Assembly (NCBI RefSeq): GCF_026410505.1
Contig: NZ_JAPMIU010000004.1
Coordinates: forward strand, 186,001 to 250,000
Source: Frateuria hangzhouensis
Lineage (GTDB): Bacteria; Pseudomonadota; Gammaproteobacteria; Xanthomonadales; Rhodanobacteraceae
Direction: 5' to 3'
Length of the DNA: 64,000 nt
The notes under the pieces are model-generated. The model searched no databases and was not told where the DNA came from. It was given only the letters and a program-made list of their open reading frames with translations. Position numbers and translations under genes: made by a program. Every line of letters starts with the position of its first letter. The stretch's first letter is position 1. Of this stretch, positions 45,406 to 54,222 are shown piece after piece.

Positions 45406-46152
45406 TCAGGCGATGCCCAGCGCGCGCCGTGCGTGGGCGCGGAAGCGCCGGCTGAGGTTGAGCCGGGTGCCGTCGTGCAGCACCACCTCGGCGTTGCCCT
45501 GGAACAACGGATGGATCTCGCGGATGCGCTCGACGTTCACCAGCGTGCCGCGATGGATGCGCAGGAAGCGCGCCGGATCGAGCGTGGCCAGCAGGCCACT
45601 GAGCGTCTCGCGATGCAGGTACGCCTGCGCCCCCACGTGGATGTGCACGTAGTTGCCGTCCGCCTCGATCCAGTCGATCGCCTCGGTGGCGACCACGCGC
45701 ATGTGCTCGCCCACGCGCACGCTGATCCGCTGCGCCGGTACGGCCGCCTTGGCCGCCGGTGCGCCCGGCCCAGGCGCCTGCCGTGCGCCCCAGTGCCGGC
45801 GCACGCGCGCCAGCGCCTGGTCGAAGCGGGCCTGGTCGATCGGCTTCAAGATGTAGTCCAGCGCATCGGCGTCGAACGCACGCAGCGCATGTTCGCCGTA
45901 GGCGGTGGCGAACACCACCATCGGCAGGGCGTCGGGCTTGAGTTCGTGCAGCAGCATGAAGCCATCCAGTCCCGGCATGCGGATGTCCAGGAACATCAGG
46001 TCCGGCGCCAGCGCGGCCATCGCCTGCATCGCCTCGGCCGCGTTGCCGCATTCACCGACGATCTCGACGTCGGGGTGCGGAGCGAGCGCCTGGCGCAGCG
46101 CCAGGCGCGCCAGCACTTCATCGTCGACCAGCAGGGTGCGGATCGTGCTCAT
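45406..46152 (-). CDS. LytTR-family response regulator
   Basis: A 248-residue response regulator. The receiver has the acidic pair in LLVDDEV (residues 7-13), phospho-acceptor Asp56 in LMFLDIRMPG, and Lys in LDYILKPID. After a Pro/Ala linker, the C-terminal LytTR domain (residues ~145-245) contains IDWIEADGNYVHIHVG, FLRIHRGTLVNVERIREI and LSRRFR, the AlgR/LytR DNA-binding signature. It overlaps the upstream histidine-kinase stop by four bases. Confidence 0.95.
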   Translation of the reverse strand: MSTIRTLLVDDEVLARLALRQALAPHPDVEIVGECGNAAEAMQAMAALAPDLMFLDIRMPGLDGFMLLHELKPDALPMVVFATAYGEHALRAFDADALDYILKPIDQARFDQALARVRRHWGARQAPGPGAPAAKAAVPAQRISVRVGEHMRVVATEAIDWIEADGNYVHIHVGAQAYLHRETLSGLLATLDPARFLRIHRGTLVNVERIREIHPLFQGNAEVVLHDGTRLNLSRRFRAHARRALGIA

Positions 46153-47273
46153 GCCACGTGCTCGCGGAACGGGAAGCACAGCTCCACCCGGGTGCCGCCC
46201 CCGGCGCGTCGGTGCAGGTCCATGCGGGCGGCGGCGCCAAACAGCACCTGCAGCCGCGCCCGCGTGTTGCCCAGGCCGACGCCATCGGCCGGTCCCTCCG
46301 GCGGCAGGCCCAGGCCGTCGTCCTCGACGCACAGATGCAGCAGTTCGCCGTCGCGGCGGCTGGCGATATGCAGGCGCCCCGGTTCGGGCTTGGCCAACAG
46401 GCCGTGGCGCAGCGCGTTCTCCACCAGCGGCTGCAGGATCATGCTCGGTACCGCGGCGTGCAGTGTGTCCTCGGCCAGCGCCAGCCGGGTGGAAAGGCGG
46501 TCCTGGAAGCGCACCTCCTGGATCGCCAGGTAGCAACGCAGGAATTCCATCTCGCGTGCCAGCGGCACCTGCTGCGCATGGCGTTGCTCCAGGGTCATGC
46601 GCAGGAAGTCGCTCAGCCGCGCGATCATCAGCCGTGCGCGTAGCGGATCGGCCAGCGCCAGTGCGGAAATCGCGTTCAAGGTGTTGAACAGGAAATGCGG
46701 CTGCAGCTGCATGCGCAACGCCTGCAGCTGCGATTGCGCCAGCTGGGTTTCCAGGTGTGCGCTGCGCAGCCGTTCGTCGCGCAGGCGCCGGCGCGACTCC
46801 AGCCCGCGCAGCACCACCAGGATCACCCAGTAGGTGAGCAGGGCCAGGTGGCAGGTGTAGGCGAACTGCATGCGCACGAAGTCCGCCAGCGAGGCGACCG
46901 GCATCCGTCCGGGTCCGCAGGCGTACCAGAACACGGCCAGGTGCAGCAGCGTCTGCGCCAGCGCGATGGCCAGGCCGGCCGGCACGTGCACGGCCAGGAA
47001 ACGGCCCCAGCCGGCGTTGGCGGTACCCCGTCCCAGCCAGCCGACCAGCGGCGCCAGCGCCATCCACGGGTAGAAGTTGGCGGCGTTCCACACCAGTGCC
47101 CGCGTCCAGCCCGGATCGTTGCCCTCGCTGATCGACGACAGCACGCCGCTGAGCGTGTAGGACAACGTCAGCAGGGTCCAGAAGCCGAACGCGAGCAGGC
47201 CGGTCCGCGATGCCGTCGGCGCGGCAGGCGCGTCGGCGCTGGTGGCCGCGACGGTGGCGGGTAGGGCGCTCAT
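46149..47273 (-). CDS. LytS/YehU-type sensor histidine kinase
   Basis: A 374-residue kinase of the His_kinase/HATPase_c type paired with LytTR regulators. Four predicted membrane helices (residues ~25-45, 65-82, 92-118, 138-156) precede a coiled linker and the phospho-acceptor His193 in MQLQPHFLFNTLNAIS. The ATPase domain has PLVENALRHGL and DDGLGLPPEG with GVGLGNTRARL. ATG 47273 was chosen because the first helix follows at normal distance. The signal is not known. It is coupled to the regulator gene. Confidence 0.93.
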   Translation of the reverse strand: MSALPATVAATSADAPAAPTASRTGLLAFGFWTLLTLSYTLSGVLSSISEGNDPGWTRALVWNAANFYPWMALAPLVGWLGRGTANAGWGRFLAVHVPAGLAIALAQTLLHLAVFWYACGPGRMPVASLADFVRMQFAYTCHLALLTYWVILVVLRGLESRRRLRDERLRSAHLETQLAQSQLQALRMQLQPHFLFNTLNAISALALADPLRARLMIARLSDFLRMTLEQRHAQQVPLAREMEFLRCYLAIQEVRFQDRLSTRLALAEDTLHAAVPSMILQPLVENALRHGLLAKPEPGRLHIASRRDGELLHLCVEDDGLGLPPEGPADGVGLGNTRARLQVLFGAAARMDLHRRAGGGTRVELCFPFREHVA

Positions 47274-47475
47274 GGCCGCCAGTGTACGCAGCCGGCGGCC
47301 GTGCGGATGTGCCGGAAGGTCCACGTCCGCCCGACGACGCAGCGTCGCCTCCGCGCAACGCGTTGCGCGCGCCACTCGTCACCACGGAGGGTGCGCTCAT
47401 CCCAATCCGGCGGACACGGCGCACTTCGCGGGTCATGTTGGTGGCCGGCAATCGTGCCGGTTCGGAGGACTCCGC

Positions 47476-47949
47476 ATGCGCACCCTCTCTGCATCGATGC
47501 TGGCCACCGGTCTCGCGTTGGCCGCCGCCGTACCCGCCGCTCCGGCCGCCGCGATGAACGAGACCGCGCACAGCCCGGCGGCGGTGAAGGCGGTCGACCA
47601 GCACTGGCTGGATGCCGAGCTGGACGGCGACACGGACTACCTCGCCTCGCTGCTGTTGCCGGCCTACCGCTCCGTCGGCGCCGACGGCGTGGTGCATGCG
47701 CGGCGGGCGATCCTCGCGAACGCGGCGAAGAACCGCGGCTCGGACCGCGCGCGGCGCAAGGCCGAGGCATGGCGCAAGACGCACCCGTCGGGACAGCAGG
47801 TGGTACTGCAGGGCGATACGGCGATCCTGTCGTTCTACGACCCCGCGCTTGGTCCGGTACGGGGCGTGCGCTCGTCCGACGTGTTCGTGTACGTCGATGG
47901 CCGCTGGCGCGCGATCTATTCCCAGCACTCCCGGCCCGGTGGCAACTAG
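47476..47949 (+). CDS. Exported NTF2-like (DUF4440-type) protein
   Basis: A 157-residue protein with signal peptide MRTLSASMLATGLALAAAVP (cleavage near AAA-M). The mature part follows the NTF2-like/SnoaL pattern: AVKAVDQHWLDAELDGDTDYLASLL in pieces, VVHARRAILANAAKN, then beta strands VVLQGDTAILSFYD and SSDVFVYVDGRWRAIYSQHS. GGAGG lies 7-11 nt upstream of ATG 47476. It is divergent from the histidine kinase gene. Ligand or reaction is unknown. Confidence 0.82.
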   Translation: MRTLSASMLATGLALAAAVPAAPAAAMNETAHSPAAVKAVDQHWLDAELDGDTDYLASLLLPAYRSVGADGVVHARRAILANAAKNRGSDRARRKAEAWRKTHPSGQQVVLQGDTAILSFYDPALGPVRGVRSSDVFVYVDGRWRAIYSQHSRPGGN

Positions 47950-48068
47950 CGAAGCCGCGCCGCGCCCGTTTTCCTTGCCGCGGTGAGCGAGGGCCGTTCA
48001 ATCGTCGGCAACGCCTGCGGCCGCTCGGCGGACACGATGCAGCGGTCGATCGCATCCGTGAGTGTCAT
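47946..48068 (-). CDS. Possible 40-aa protein at the end of the efflux operon
   Basis: MTLTDAIDRCIVSAERPQAL starts at 48068 with GGAGG exactly 7 nt upstream, 20 bp after the outer-membrane-factor stop and on the same strand. The C-terminus is basic (TAARKTGAARLR). Its TAG shares a CTAG palindrome with the convergent NTF2-like gene's stop. No family was recognised, and only the strong ribosome-binding site and operon position support it. Confidence 0.5.
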   Translation of the reverse strand: MTLTDAIDRCIVSAERPQALPTIERPSLTAARKTGAARLR

Positions 48069-48087
48069 GGCATGTCCTCCCGCGACA

Positions 48088-49680
48088 TCAGGGAGTGCGC
48101 GCCAGCGTGGTGCAGCGCTCATCGGCGCAGGCCTGCCAGCCACCGCCCAGCGCCTTGTACAGCGCGATCGCCCGCAGGTTGATGCCGGCCTCGGCCTCGG
48201 CCAGCTGGTCCTCGGCGGCCAGGTGGGTGCGCTGGGCGTCGAGCAGTTCCAGGTAGTCGATGGCGCCGGCGTCGTAGCGGATCTTCGCCAGCGTGGCGGC
48301 CTGTTCGCTCTGGTCGGCCTGTTCGAAAAGGTGCTGCACGCGCGCGCGCTGCTGGTTGTAGCCGACCAGTGCATTGTCCACGTCTTCCAGCGCGCGCAGC
48401 ACGGTGCGCTGGTAGCTGGCCAGCGCCGCGTCCGCACGCGCCTGGGTGGCCTTTACGCCCGAGCGCACGCGCTGCACGTTCAGTCCCGACCAGCTGATGC
48501 TGGGCGCGATCGACCAGGCGCGCGTGGCCGGGCTGCCGAAGTCGTTGCTGCGCCCGGCCAGGAAGCCAAGGAAACCGCCCAGCCGGATGTGCGGGAACCA
48601 CTCGGCCTTGGCCACGCCGATGCGCGCGGTGGCCGCGGCCAGCTCGCGTTCGGCGATGCGGATGTCGGGGCGGCGCTTGAACACGTCGTCGGCGTTGCCG
48701 ATCGGCAGCGTGGTGTCGATCGGCGTGAAATGTGCGGGCGACAGATCGATATCGAGCTCGCCGGGGCGCTCGCCCAGCAGCACGGCCAGCCGGAACCCGT
48801 CGGCCTGCGCCTGCGTCCTGAGCACCGGCAGCGTCGCCTCGACGCCGGCCAGGCGCGCGCGGGCGCTGGCCACGTCCTGCGCCGAGCCGGTGCCCAGCAC
48901 GGCCCGGCTGTGGATCAGTTCCAGTGCCTCGCGCTGATTGGCGATGTCGCGCTCGGCCACCTCGATGCGCAGCTGGGTGCCGCGCAGGTCGAAGTAGTTG
49001 CGCGCGACCTCGGCGAACAGCGTGACCTGGGCGTCCTGCAGCGAGGCGGCCGCGGCAACGCTGTCGGCGCGCGCGGCTTCCACCTGGCGACGCACGCCGC
49101 CGAACAGGTCCAGCTCCCAGCTGGCGTCGAAGCCGGCCTGGTAGGCGGTGGTGGTGGTGCGCTGCTCGCTCACGCCCGGGGTCTGGCCGCGGCTGCGGGT
49201 GTAGCTGGCGCCGGTGTCGACGTCCGGCCACTGGTCCGAGCGCGCGGTGCCGAGCAGGGCGCGGGCTTCTTTCAGATGGGCGAGGGCGATCTTCAGGTCC
49301 GGCGCGTTCTTGGCGGCGCGGGTGATCAGGGCGTCGAGCGTGGGGTCGTTGAACTGCTTCCACCAGTCGGCCTGGAAGTCGGCGTTCGACTGGCGCGTGG
49401 TGTCGATGCCCTGCAGGGCGACCGGCTTTTCTTCCGGGCGCTGGTAGTCGGGACCGACGTTGATGCAGCCGGCGAGCAGCACGGTCGAAGCGATCGCCAG
49501 CAAACGGAGCGCACCCTTGGCTCCCTCTCCCCTGCCGGGAGAGGGTTGGGGTGAGGGGGCGGGGCTTGCGGGGGCGCTCATAAGAGCTGGCTCTGATGTA
49601 AGGGCGCGGCTAGAGCGGCCCCTCACCCCAGCCCTCTCCCCGGAAGGGAGAGGGAGCAGATTCATCGTATTTCGAAACAT
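48088..49680 (-). CDS. RND efflux outer-membrane lipoprotein (NodT/OprM type) with repeat-derived N-terminus
   Basis: The outer-membrane channel of the tripartite pump. After the lipobox LLAGC the mature protein begins INVGPDYQRPEEKPV and shows duplicated OMF helices (ELDLFGGVRRQVEAARAD, LRALEDVDNALVGYNQQRAR, IDYLELLDAQRTHLAAEDQL), length normal. The start at 49680 (MFRNTMN) has GAGGAG seven nt upstream, just after the pump's stop. A family C repeat (49520-49657, 138 bp, 46 codons, no stop) lies in frame between this start and the signal peptide, pushing the lipobox Cys to residue 72. An ATG at 49581 inside the repeat would give a 39-residue signal but lacks a good ribosome-binding site. Confidence 0.9.
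   Translation of the reverse strand: MFRNTMNLLPLPSGERAGVRGRSSRALTSEPALMSAPASPAPSPQPSPGRGEGAKGALRLLAIASTVLLAGCINVGPDYQRPEEKPVALQGIDTTRQSNADFQADWWKQFNDPTLDALITRAAKNAPDLKIALAHLKEARALLGTARSDQWPDVDTGASYTRSRGQTPGVSEQRTTTTAYQAGFDASWELDLFGGVRRQVEAARADSVAAAASLQDAQVTLFAEVARNYFDLRGTQLRIEVAERDIANQREALELIHSRAVLGTGSAQDVASARARLAGVEATLPVLRTQAQADGFRLAVLLGERPGELDIDLSPAHFTPIDTTLPIGNADDVFKRRPDIRIAERELAAATARIGVAKAEWFPHIRLGGFLGFLAGRSNDFGSPATRAWSIAPSISWSGLNVQRVRSGVKATQARADAALASYQRTVLRALEDVDNALVGYNQQRARVQHLFEQADQSEQAATLAKIRYDAGAIDYLELLDAQRTHLAAEDQLAEAEAGINLRAIALYKALGGGWQACADERCTTLARTP
49520..49657. repeat. Repeat family C, inverted pair inside a coding sequence (copy C2)
   Basis: GCTCCCTCTCCCCTGCCGGG (continuing AGAGGGTTGGGGTGAGGGG) and its inverted partner CCCCTCACCCCAGCCCTCTC ending AGAGGGAGC, 138 bp in total. 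Translated on the minus strand it gives PLPSGERAGVRGR and PSPQPSPGRGEGA, open throughout and a multiple of three. It interrupts the N-terminus of the outer-membrane-factor gene. Confidence 0.9.
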
Positions 49681-49681
49681 C

Positions 49682-52600
49682 TCAATGCTCCTCGATCGCG
49701 ACCGGCAGCGCCGGATGGTGCGCGGCGCGCCTTGCCGCCGCGCGCTCGCTCCAGCCACGCACGATCACGTAGAACAGGGGGGTGAACAGCAGCCCGAAGA
49801 AGGTCACGCCGAGCATGCCGGCGAACACCGCCACGCCCATCGCATGGCGCATCTCCGCGCCGGCGCCTTCGGAGGTCACCAGCGGCACCACGCCCATGAT
49901 GAAAGCGAAGCTGGTCATCAGGATCGGCCGCAGTCGCAGCCGCGCCGCTTCCAGCACCGCCTGCCAGCGGTCCAGCCCTTCGTGGATTTGCGCCTCGCGG
50001 GCGAACTCCACGATCAGGATGGCGTTCTTGCAGGCCAGGCCCACCAGCACGATCAATCCGATCTGCGTGAAGATGTTGTTGTCGCCGCCCGACAGCCAGA
50101 CACCGGCGATCGCGGACAGCAGCACCATCGGCACGATCAGGATCACCGCCAGCGGCAGCGTCAGGCTCTCGTACAGCGAGGCCAGCACCAGGAACACCAG
50201 CAGCACGCACAGCGGGAACACCAGCACCGCGGTGTTGCCGGCCAGGATCTGCTGGTAGGTGAGCTCGGTCCATTCGAAGCTCATGCCGTTGGGCAGGTTG
50301 TCCTTGGCCAGCTTCTCCATCGCCGCCTGCGCCTGGCCCGAGCTGTAGCCCGGTGCCGGGCCGCCGTTGATCTCGGCGGTGGGATAGCCGTTGTAGTGCT
50401 GCACGCGATCCGGGCCCACGCCCTGGCTCACGGTGACGAACGAACCCAGCGGCACCGCGTCGCCCGCGGCGTTGCGCGTCTTAAGCCGCAGGATGTCCTC
50501 CGGCTCGCGGCGGAAGCCCGGCTCGGCCGAGACGTTGACCTGGTAGGTGCGCCCGAAACGGTTGAAGTCGTTGACGTAGAGCGAGCCCATGTACGCCTGC
50601 ATGGTCTGGTACACGTCGGCCAGGTTGACGCCCTCGGCCTTGGCCTTCTCGCGGTCCACCTCGGCGTCGACCTGCGGCACGCTGACCTGGTAGCTGGAGA
50701 ACAGGCCGGCCAGCGCCGGATCCTTGCGGCTTGCGGCGATCAGGTTCTGGGTCTGCTTGTAGAGCTCCTCGAAGCCCTGGTCGGCGCGGTCCTCGATCTG
50801 GATGCGGAAGCCGCCGATCGTGCCCAGGCCCATCACCGGCGGCGGCGGGAACACCGCGATGTAGGCGTCCTGGATCGCCGCGTACTTCTGGTTGAGCGAA
50901 CCGGCGATGGCGCCGGCCGACAACGCCGGGTCGGTGCGATCCTCGAACGGCTTCAGCGTCACGAAGACGATGCCGCTGTTGGGCGAGTTGGTGAAGCCGT
51001 TGATCGACAGTCCCGGGAACGCCACCGCGTTCTCCACGCCAGGTTGCTTCAGCGCGATCTCGCTCATGCGGCGGATCACGTCCTCGCTGCGGTCCAGCGA
51101 GGCGGCGTCCGGCAACTGCGCGAAGGACACCAGGTACTGCTTGTCCTGCGAAGGCACGAAGCCGGTCGGCACGTGGATGAAGCCGAACACGCCCAGCGCC
51201 ACCAGCGCGCCGTAGATCAGCAGCGCCGGCGCGCCCTTGCCGAGCACGCGGCGCACGCCGCCGACGTAGCGGTCGGCGCCGCTGACGAACATCCGGTTGA
51301 ACGGGCGGAACAGCCAGCCGAAGCCGCGGTCGAGCAGCAGGCTGAAGCGGTCCTTCGGCGCGCCGCGTTCCTTCAGCAGCAGCGCGGACAGCGCCGGACT
51401 CAGGGTCAGCGAGTTGAACGCCGAGATCACCGTGGAAATGGCGATGGTCAGCGCGAACTGGCGGTAGAACTCGCCGGTCAGGCCGCTGATGAAGGCCGCC
51501 GGGATGAACACCGCGCACAGCACCAGCGCGGTGGCCACGATCGGCCCGGTCACCTCGGTCATCGCGCGGCGGGTGGCTTCCTTCGGCTTCAGTCCGTGCT
51601 CGATGTGCCGCTCGACGTTCTCCACCACCACGATCGCGTCGTCCACCACGATGCCGATCGCCAGCACCAGGCCGAACAGGCTCAAGGCGTTGAGCGAGAA
51701 GCCGGCCAGATACATCACCGCGAAGGTGCCCACCAGCGACACCGGCACCGCCACCAGCGGGATGATCGAGGCGCGCCAGGTCTGCAGGAACAGGATCACC
51801 ACCAGCACGACCAGCAGGATCGCCTCGAACAGCGTGTGCACCACCGCCTCGATCGAACCGCGCACGAAGACGGTCGGGTCATAGACGATTTTGTAGTCCA
51901 CGCCCTGCGGGAAGTCGGCCTTCAGTTGCGCCATGGTGGCGCGCACTTCGTCGGAGATCTGGATCGCGTTGGAGCCGGGACGGGCGAAGATCGGCAGCGC
52001 CACCGCCGGCTTGTTGTCGAGCAGGCTGCGCAGCGCATAGTTGTCCGAGCCCAGCTCCACCCGCGCCACGTCGCTCAGATGCGTGACCGCGCCGTCGGGG
52101 GTCGAGCGCAGCACGATGTTGGCGAAGTCCTGCTCCGACACCAGTCGGCCGCGGGTGTTGATGTTGAGCTGGAACGCCGCGCCGTTCGGTGCCGGCGGCG
52201 CATTGAGCGCGCCGGCGGCCACGTCCACGTTCTGCTCGCGGATCGCCTTGACCACGTCGCCGGTGGTCAGCCCGCGCATCGCCAGCCGTTCCGGATCGAG
52301 CCACACGCGCATCGAGTACTCGCCGGCGCCGAACAGTTGCACGTCGCCCACGCCATCGAGGCGGGCGAGCTGGTCCTTGATGTGCAGCCGCGCGTAGTTG
52401 GACAGGTACAGCATGTCGTAACGCTGGTCGGGCGAAATCAGGTGCACGACCATGGTGAGATCCGGCGAGCTCTTCTGCGTGGTCACGCCCAGCCGCTGCA
52501 CTTCCTCGGGCAGCCGCGGCAGCGCCTGCGCCACGCGGTTCTGCACCTGCACCTGCGCGTTGTCCAGGTCGGTGCCTAGGGCGAAGGTCACGGTCAGCGT

Positions 52601-52870
52601 CATCGCGCCGTCGCTGGTCGCCTGCGAGGAGGTGTAGAGCATGCCCTCCACGCCGTTGATCTGTTCCTCCAGCGGCGCGGCGACGGTGGCGCCGATCACC
52701 TTGGGGTTGGCGCCGGGATAGTGCGCGCGCACCACCACTGTCGGCGGCACCACCTCCGGATATTCGCCGATCGGCAACTTGAACAGCGAGATCGCGCCGG
52801 CGATCACGATCAGCACCGACAGCACGCCGGCGAGGATCGGGCGCTCCACGAAATATTGGGCGAGTTTCAT
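49682..52870 (-). CDS. RND multidrug efflux permease (HAE1/AcrB-MexB type)
   Basis: A 1062-residue inner-membrane proton antiporter. It starts MKLAQYFVERPILAGVLSVL. HAE1 features include the duplicated 6-helix halves, porter-domain motifs (YPGANPKVIGATVAAPLE, FQLNINTRGRLVSEQDF), and the transmembrane-4 proton-relay GLVLAIGIVVDDAIVVVEN with the Asp pair, followed by EATRRAMTEVTGPI. The C-terminal half has GLACKNAILIVEFAR. It is the second gene of the MFP-pump-OMF operon. Substrates are probably hydrophobic drugs or solvents; they cannot be read from sequence. Confidence 0.96.
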   Translation of the reverse strand: MKLAQYFVERPILAGVLSVLIVIAGAISLFKLPIGEYPEVVPPTVVVRAHYPGANPKVIGATVAAPLEEQINGVEGMLYTSSQATSDGAMTLTVTFALGTDLDNAQVQVQNRVAQALPRLPEEVQRLGVTTQKSSPDLTMVVHLISPDQRYDMLYLSNYARLHIKDQLARLDGVGDVQLFGAGEYSMRVWLDPERLAMRGLTTGDVVKAIREQNVDVAAGALNAPPAPNGAAFQLNINTRGRLVSEQDFANIVLRSTPDGAVTHLSDVARVELGSDNYALRSLLDNKPAVALPIFARPGSNAIQISDEVRATMAQLKADFPQGVDYKIVYDPTVFVRGSIEAVVHTLFEAILLVVLVVILFLQTWRASIIPLVAVPVSLVGTFAVMYLAGFSLNALSLFGLVLAIGIVVDDAIVVVENVERHIEHGLKPKEATRRAMTEVTGPIVATALVLCAVFIPAAFISGLTGEFYRQFALTIAISTVISAFNSLTLSPALSALLLKERGAPKDRFSLLLDRGFGWLFRPFNRMFVSGADRYVGGVRRVLGKGAPALLIYGALVALGVFGFIHVPTGFVPSQDKQYLVSFAQLPDAASLDRSEDVIRRMSEIALKQPGVENAVAFPGLSINGFTNSPNSGIVFVTLKPFEDRTDPALSAGAIAGSLNQKYAAIQDAYIAVFPPPPVMGLGTIGGFRIQIEDRADQGFEELYKQTQNLIAASRKDPALAGLFSSYQVSVPQVDAEVDREKAKAEGVNLADVYQTMQAYMGSLYVNDFNRFGRTYQVNVSAEPGFRREPEDILRLKTRNAAGDAVPLGSFVTVSQGVGPDRVQHYNGYPTAEINGGPAPGYSSGQAQAAMEKLAKDNLPNGMSFEWTELTYQQILAGNTAVLVFPLCVLLVFLVLASLYESLTLPLAVILIVPMVLLSAIAGVWLSGGDNNIFTQIGLIVLVGLACKNAILIVEFAREAQIHEGLDRWQAVLEAARLRLRPILMTSFAFIMGVVPLVTSEGAGAEMRHAMGVAVFAGMLGVTFFGLLFTPLFYVIVRGWSERAAARRAAHHPALPVAIEEH

Positions 52871-52893
52871 TGCTTGGGTTTCCTGGGAGGTGC

Positions 52894-52988
52894 TCCTCCC
52901 CCTGCCAGCAGGGGGAGGTTGGGAGGGGGTTCGCTCTTGGGCGAAGAGCACCCCTCCCCAGCCCTCCCCTGCAAGCAGGGGAGGGGGG
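52894..52988. repeat. Repeat family C variant, inverted pair (copy C4)
   Basis: GCTCCTCCCCCTGCCAGCAG (continuing GGGGAGGTTGGGAGGGG) faces CCCCTCCCCAGCCCTCCCCT with CAAGCAGGGGAGGGG. It occupies almost all of the 127-bp gap between the membrane-fusion-protein stop and the permease start. Confidence 0.85.
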
Positions 52989-52997
52989 TCAAAAGCA

Positions 52998-54194
52998 TCA
53001 GTTGCGCGAGGCGACCTTGCCGTTGCTGCCGCCGGCACCAGCCAGCCGGTTGTCGGCATCCAGGCTGCGGCTGTCCATGGCAACGAGGGTGGGATTGACC
53101 TCCATCCCCGGCCGCACGTGCTGCAGGCCGTTGACCACCACCACGTCCCTGGCGGTCAGCCCGGTCTTGACCACGCGCAGCCCGTCGACCAGCGGCCCCA
53201 GCGTGACCTTGCGGTATTCGACCTTGCGGTCCTTGTCGAGCACATAGACGAACTTGTTGCCCAGATCGGTGCCCACCGCACGTTCGTCGATCAGCGCGCG
53301 CGGCTTCGTGCTGGGCGTACGCAGCTCCAGCCGCACGTACAGGCCCGGCGTGTAGCGGCCTTCGTCGTTGTCGAACACGGCGCGCAGGCGGATCGTGCCG
53401 CTGCCGGCGTCGAGCTGGTTGTCGACGAAGTCGATGCGGCCCTCGTGCGGGTAGCCCTGCTCGTCGACCAGCCCCATCGCCACCCTCGGCGCGGTGCCAC
53501 GTTGGCGGCGCAGCGTGTCGAGTTTCAGGAAGGCATGTTCGTCGATGGTGAAGTACGCGTACATCGGGTCGACGCTGACCACGCTGGTGAGCACGTCCGC
53601 CGGTGTGACCAGGTTGCCGGCGGTGATCCGCGCGTTGCTGACGCGGCCATCGATCGGCGCGCGCACCTCGGTGAAACCGCGATCGAGCTGCGCCGCATCC
53701 AGCGCCGCGTCGGTGGCCGCGGCGTGCGCGCGGGCGCTGGCCGCGGCGGTGGCCAGGCGATCGGCCTCCTGGGTGGAGATCGCATGTTTGGCCAGCAGCT
53801 TGTGCGCGCGTTCGGCATTGGACGCGGCCAGCTTCTGCTCGGCGCGGGCCTGGTCGAGCGTGGCGGCGAGCCGGTCGACCTCGGCCTGGTAAGGCCGCGG
53901 GTCGATGGTGAACAGCAACTCGCCCTTGCGCACCCGCGCGCCTTCCTTGAAATGGACGGCGGTCACGTAGCCGCTCACGCGCGGATGCACCCGCACGGTG
54001 TCCACTGCTTGCAGCCGGCCGGTGAAGGCGTCCGTGTCGCTGACCGGGCGCACCAGCGTCTGCGCCACCGTGACCGCAGGCGGCGGCGGTGTGCCGGCTT
54101 CCTGCGCGTGGCTGTCGCCCGGGCCGCCGAGCAGCGCCCAGCTGCCAACCGCTACGGCTACCGCCGCGCTCAAGAGGATCCATCGCTTTTTCAT
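52998..54194 (-). CDS. RND efflux membrane-fusion (periplasmic adaptor) protein
   Basis: A 398-residue AcrA/MexE-like adaptor. The signal-anchor is MKKRWILLSAAVAVAVGSWA. The lipoyl half-motif and barrel are seen in FTGRLQAVDTVRVHPRVSGY and VHFKEGARVRKGELLFTIDPRPYQAEV; a coiled-coil hairpin follows (residues ~95-165); then APIDGRVSNARITAGNLV closes the lipoyl domain. There is no lipobox Cys, unlike AcrA, so it is membrane-anchored by its signal helix or soluble. ATG 54194 has GGGAG six nt upstream; ATG 54215 is the alternative. Confidence 0.94.
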   Translation of the reverse strand: MKKRWILLSAAVAVAVGSWALLGGPGDSHAQEAGTPPPPAVTVAQTLVRPVSDTDAFTGRLQAVDTVRVHPRVSGYVTAVHFKEGARVRKGELLFTIDPRPYQAEVDRLAATLDQARAEQKLAASNAERAHKLLAKHAISTQEADRLATAAASARAHAAATDAALDAAQLDRGFTEVRAPIDGRVSNARITAGNLVTPADVLTSVVSVDPMYAYFTIDEHAFLKLDTLRRQRGTAPRVAMGLVDEQGYPHEGRIDFVDNQLDAGSGTIRLRAVFDNDEGRYTPGLYVRLELRTPSTKPRALIDERAVGTDLGNKFVYVLDKDRKVEYRKVTLGPLVDGLRVVKTGLTARDVVVVNGLQHVRPGMEVNPTLVAMDSRSLDADNRLAGAGGSNGKVASRN

Positions 54195-54222
54195 GCTGTG
54201 CTCCCGGGTTTTCAATTAGTGC

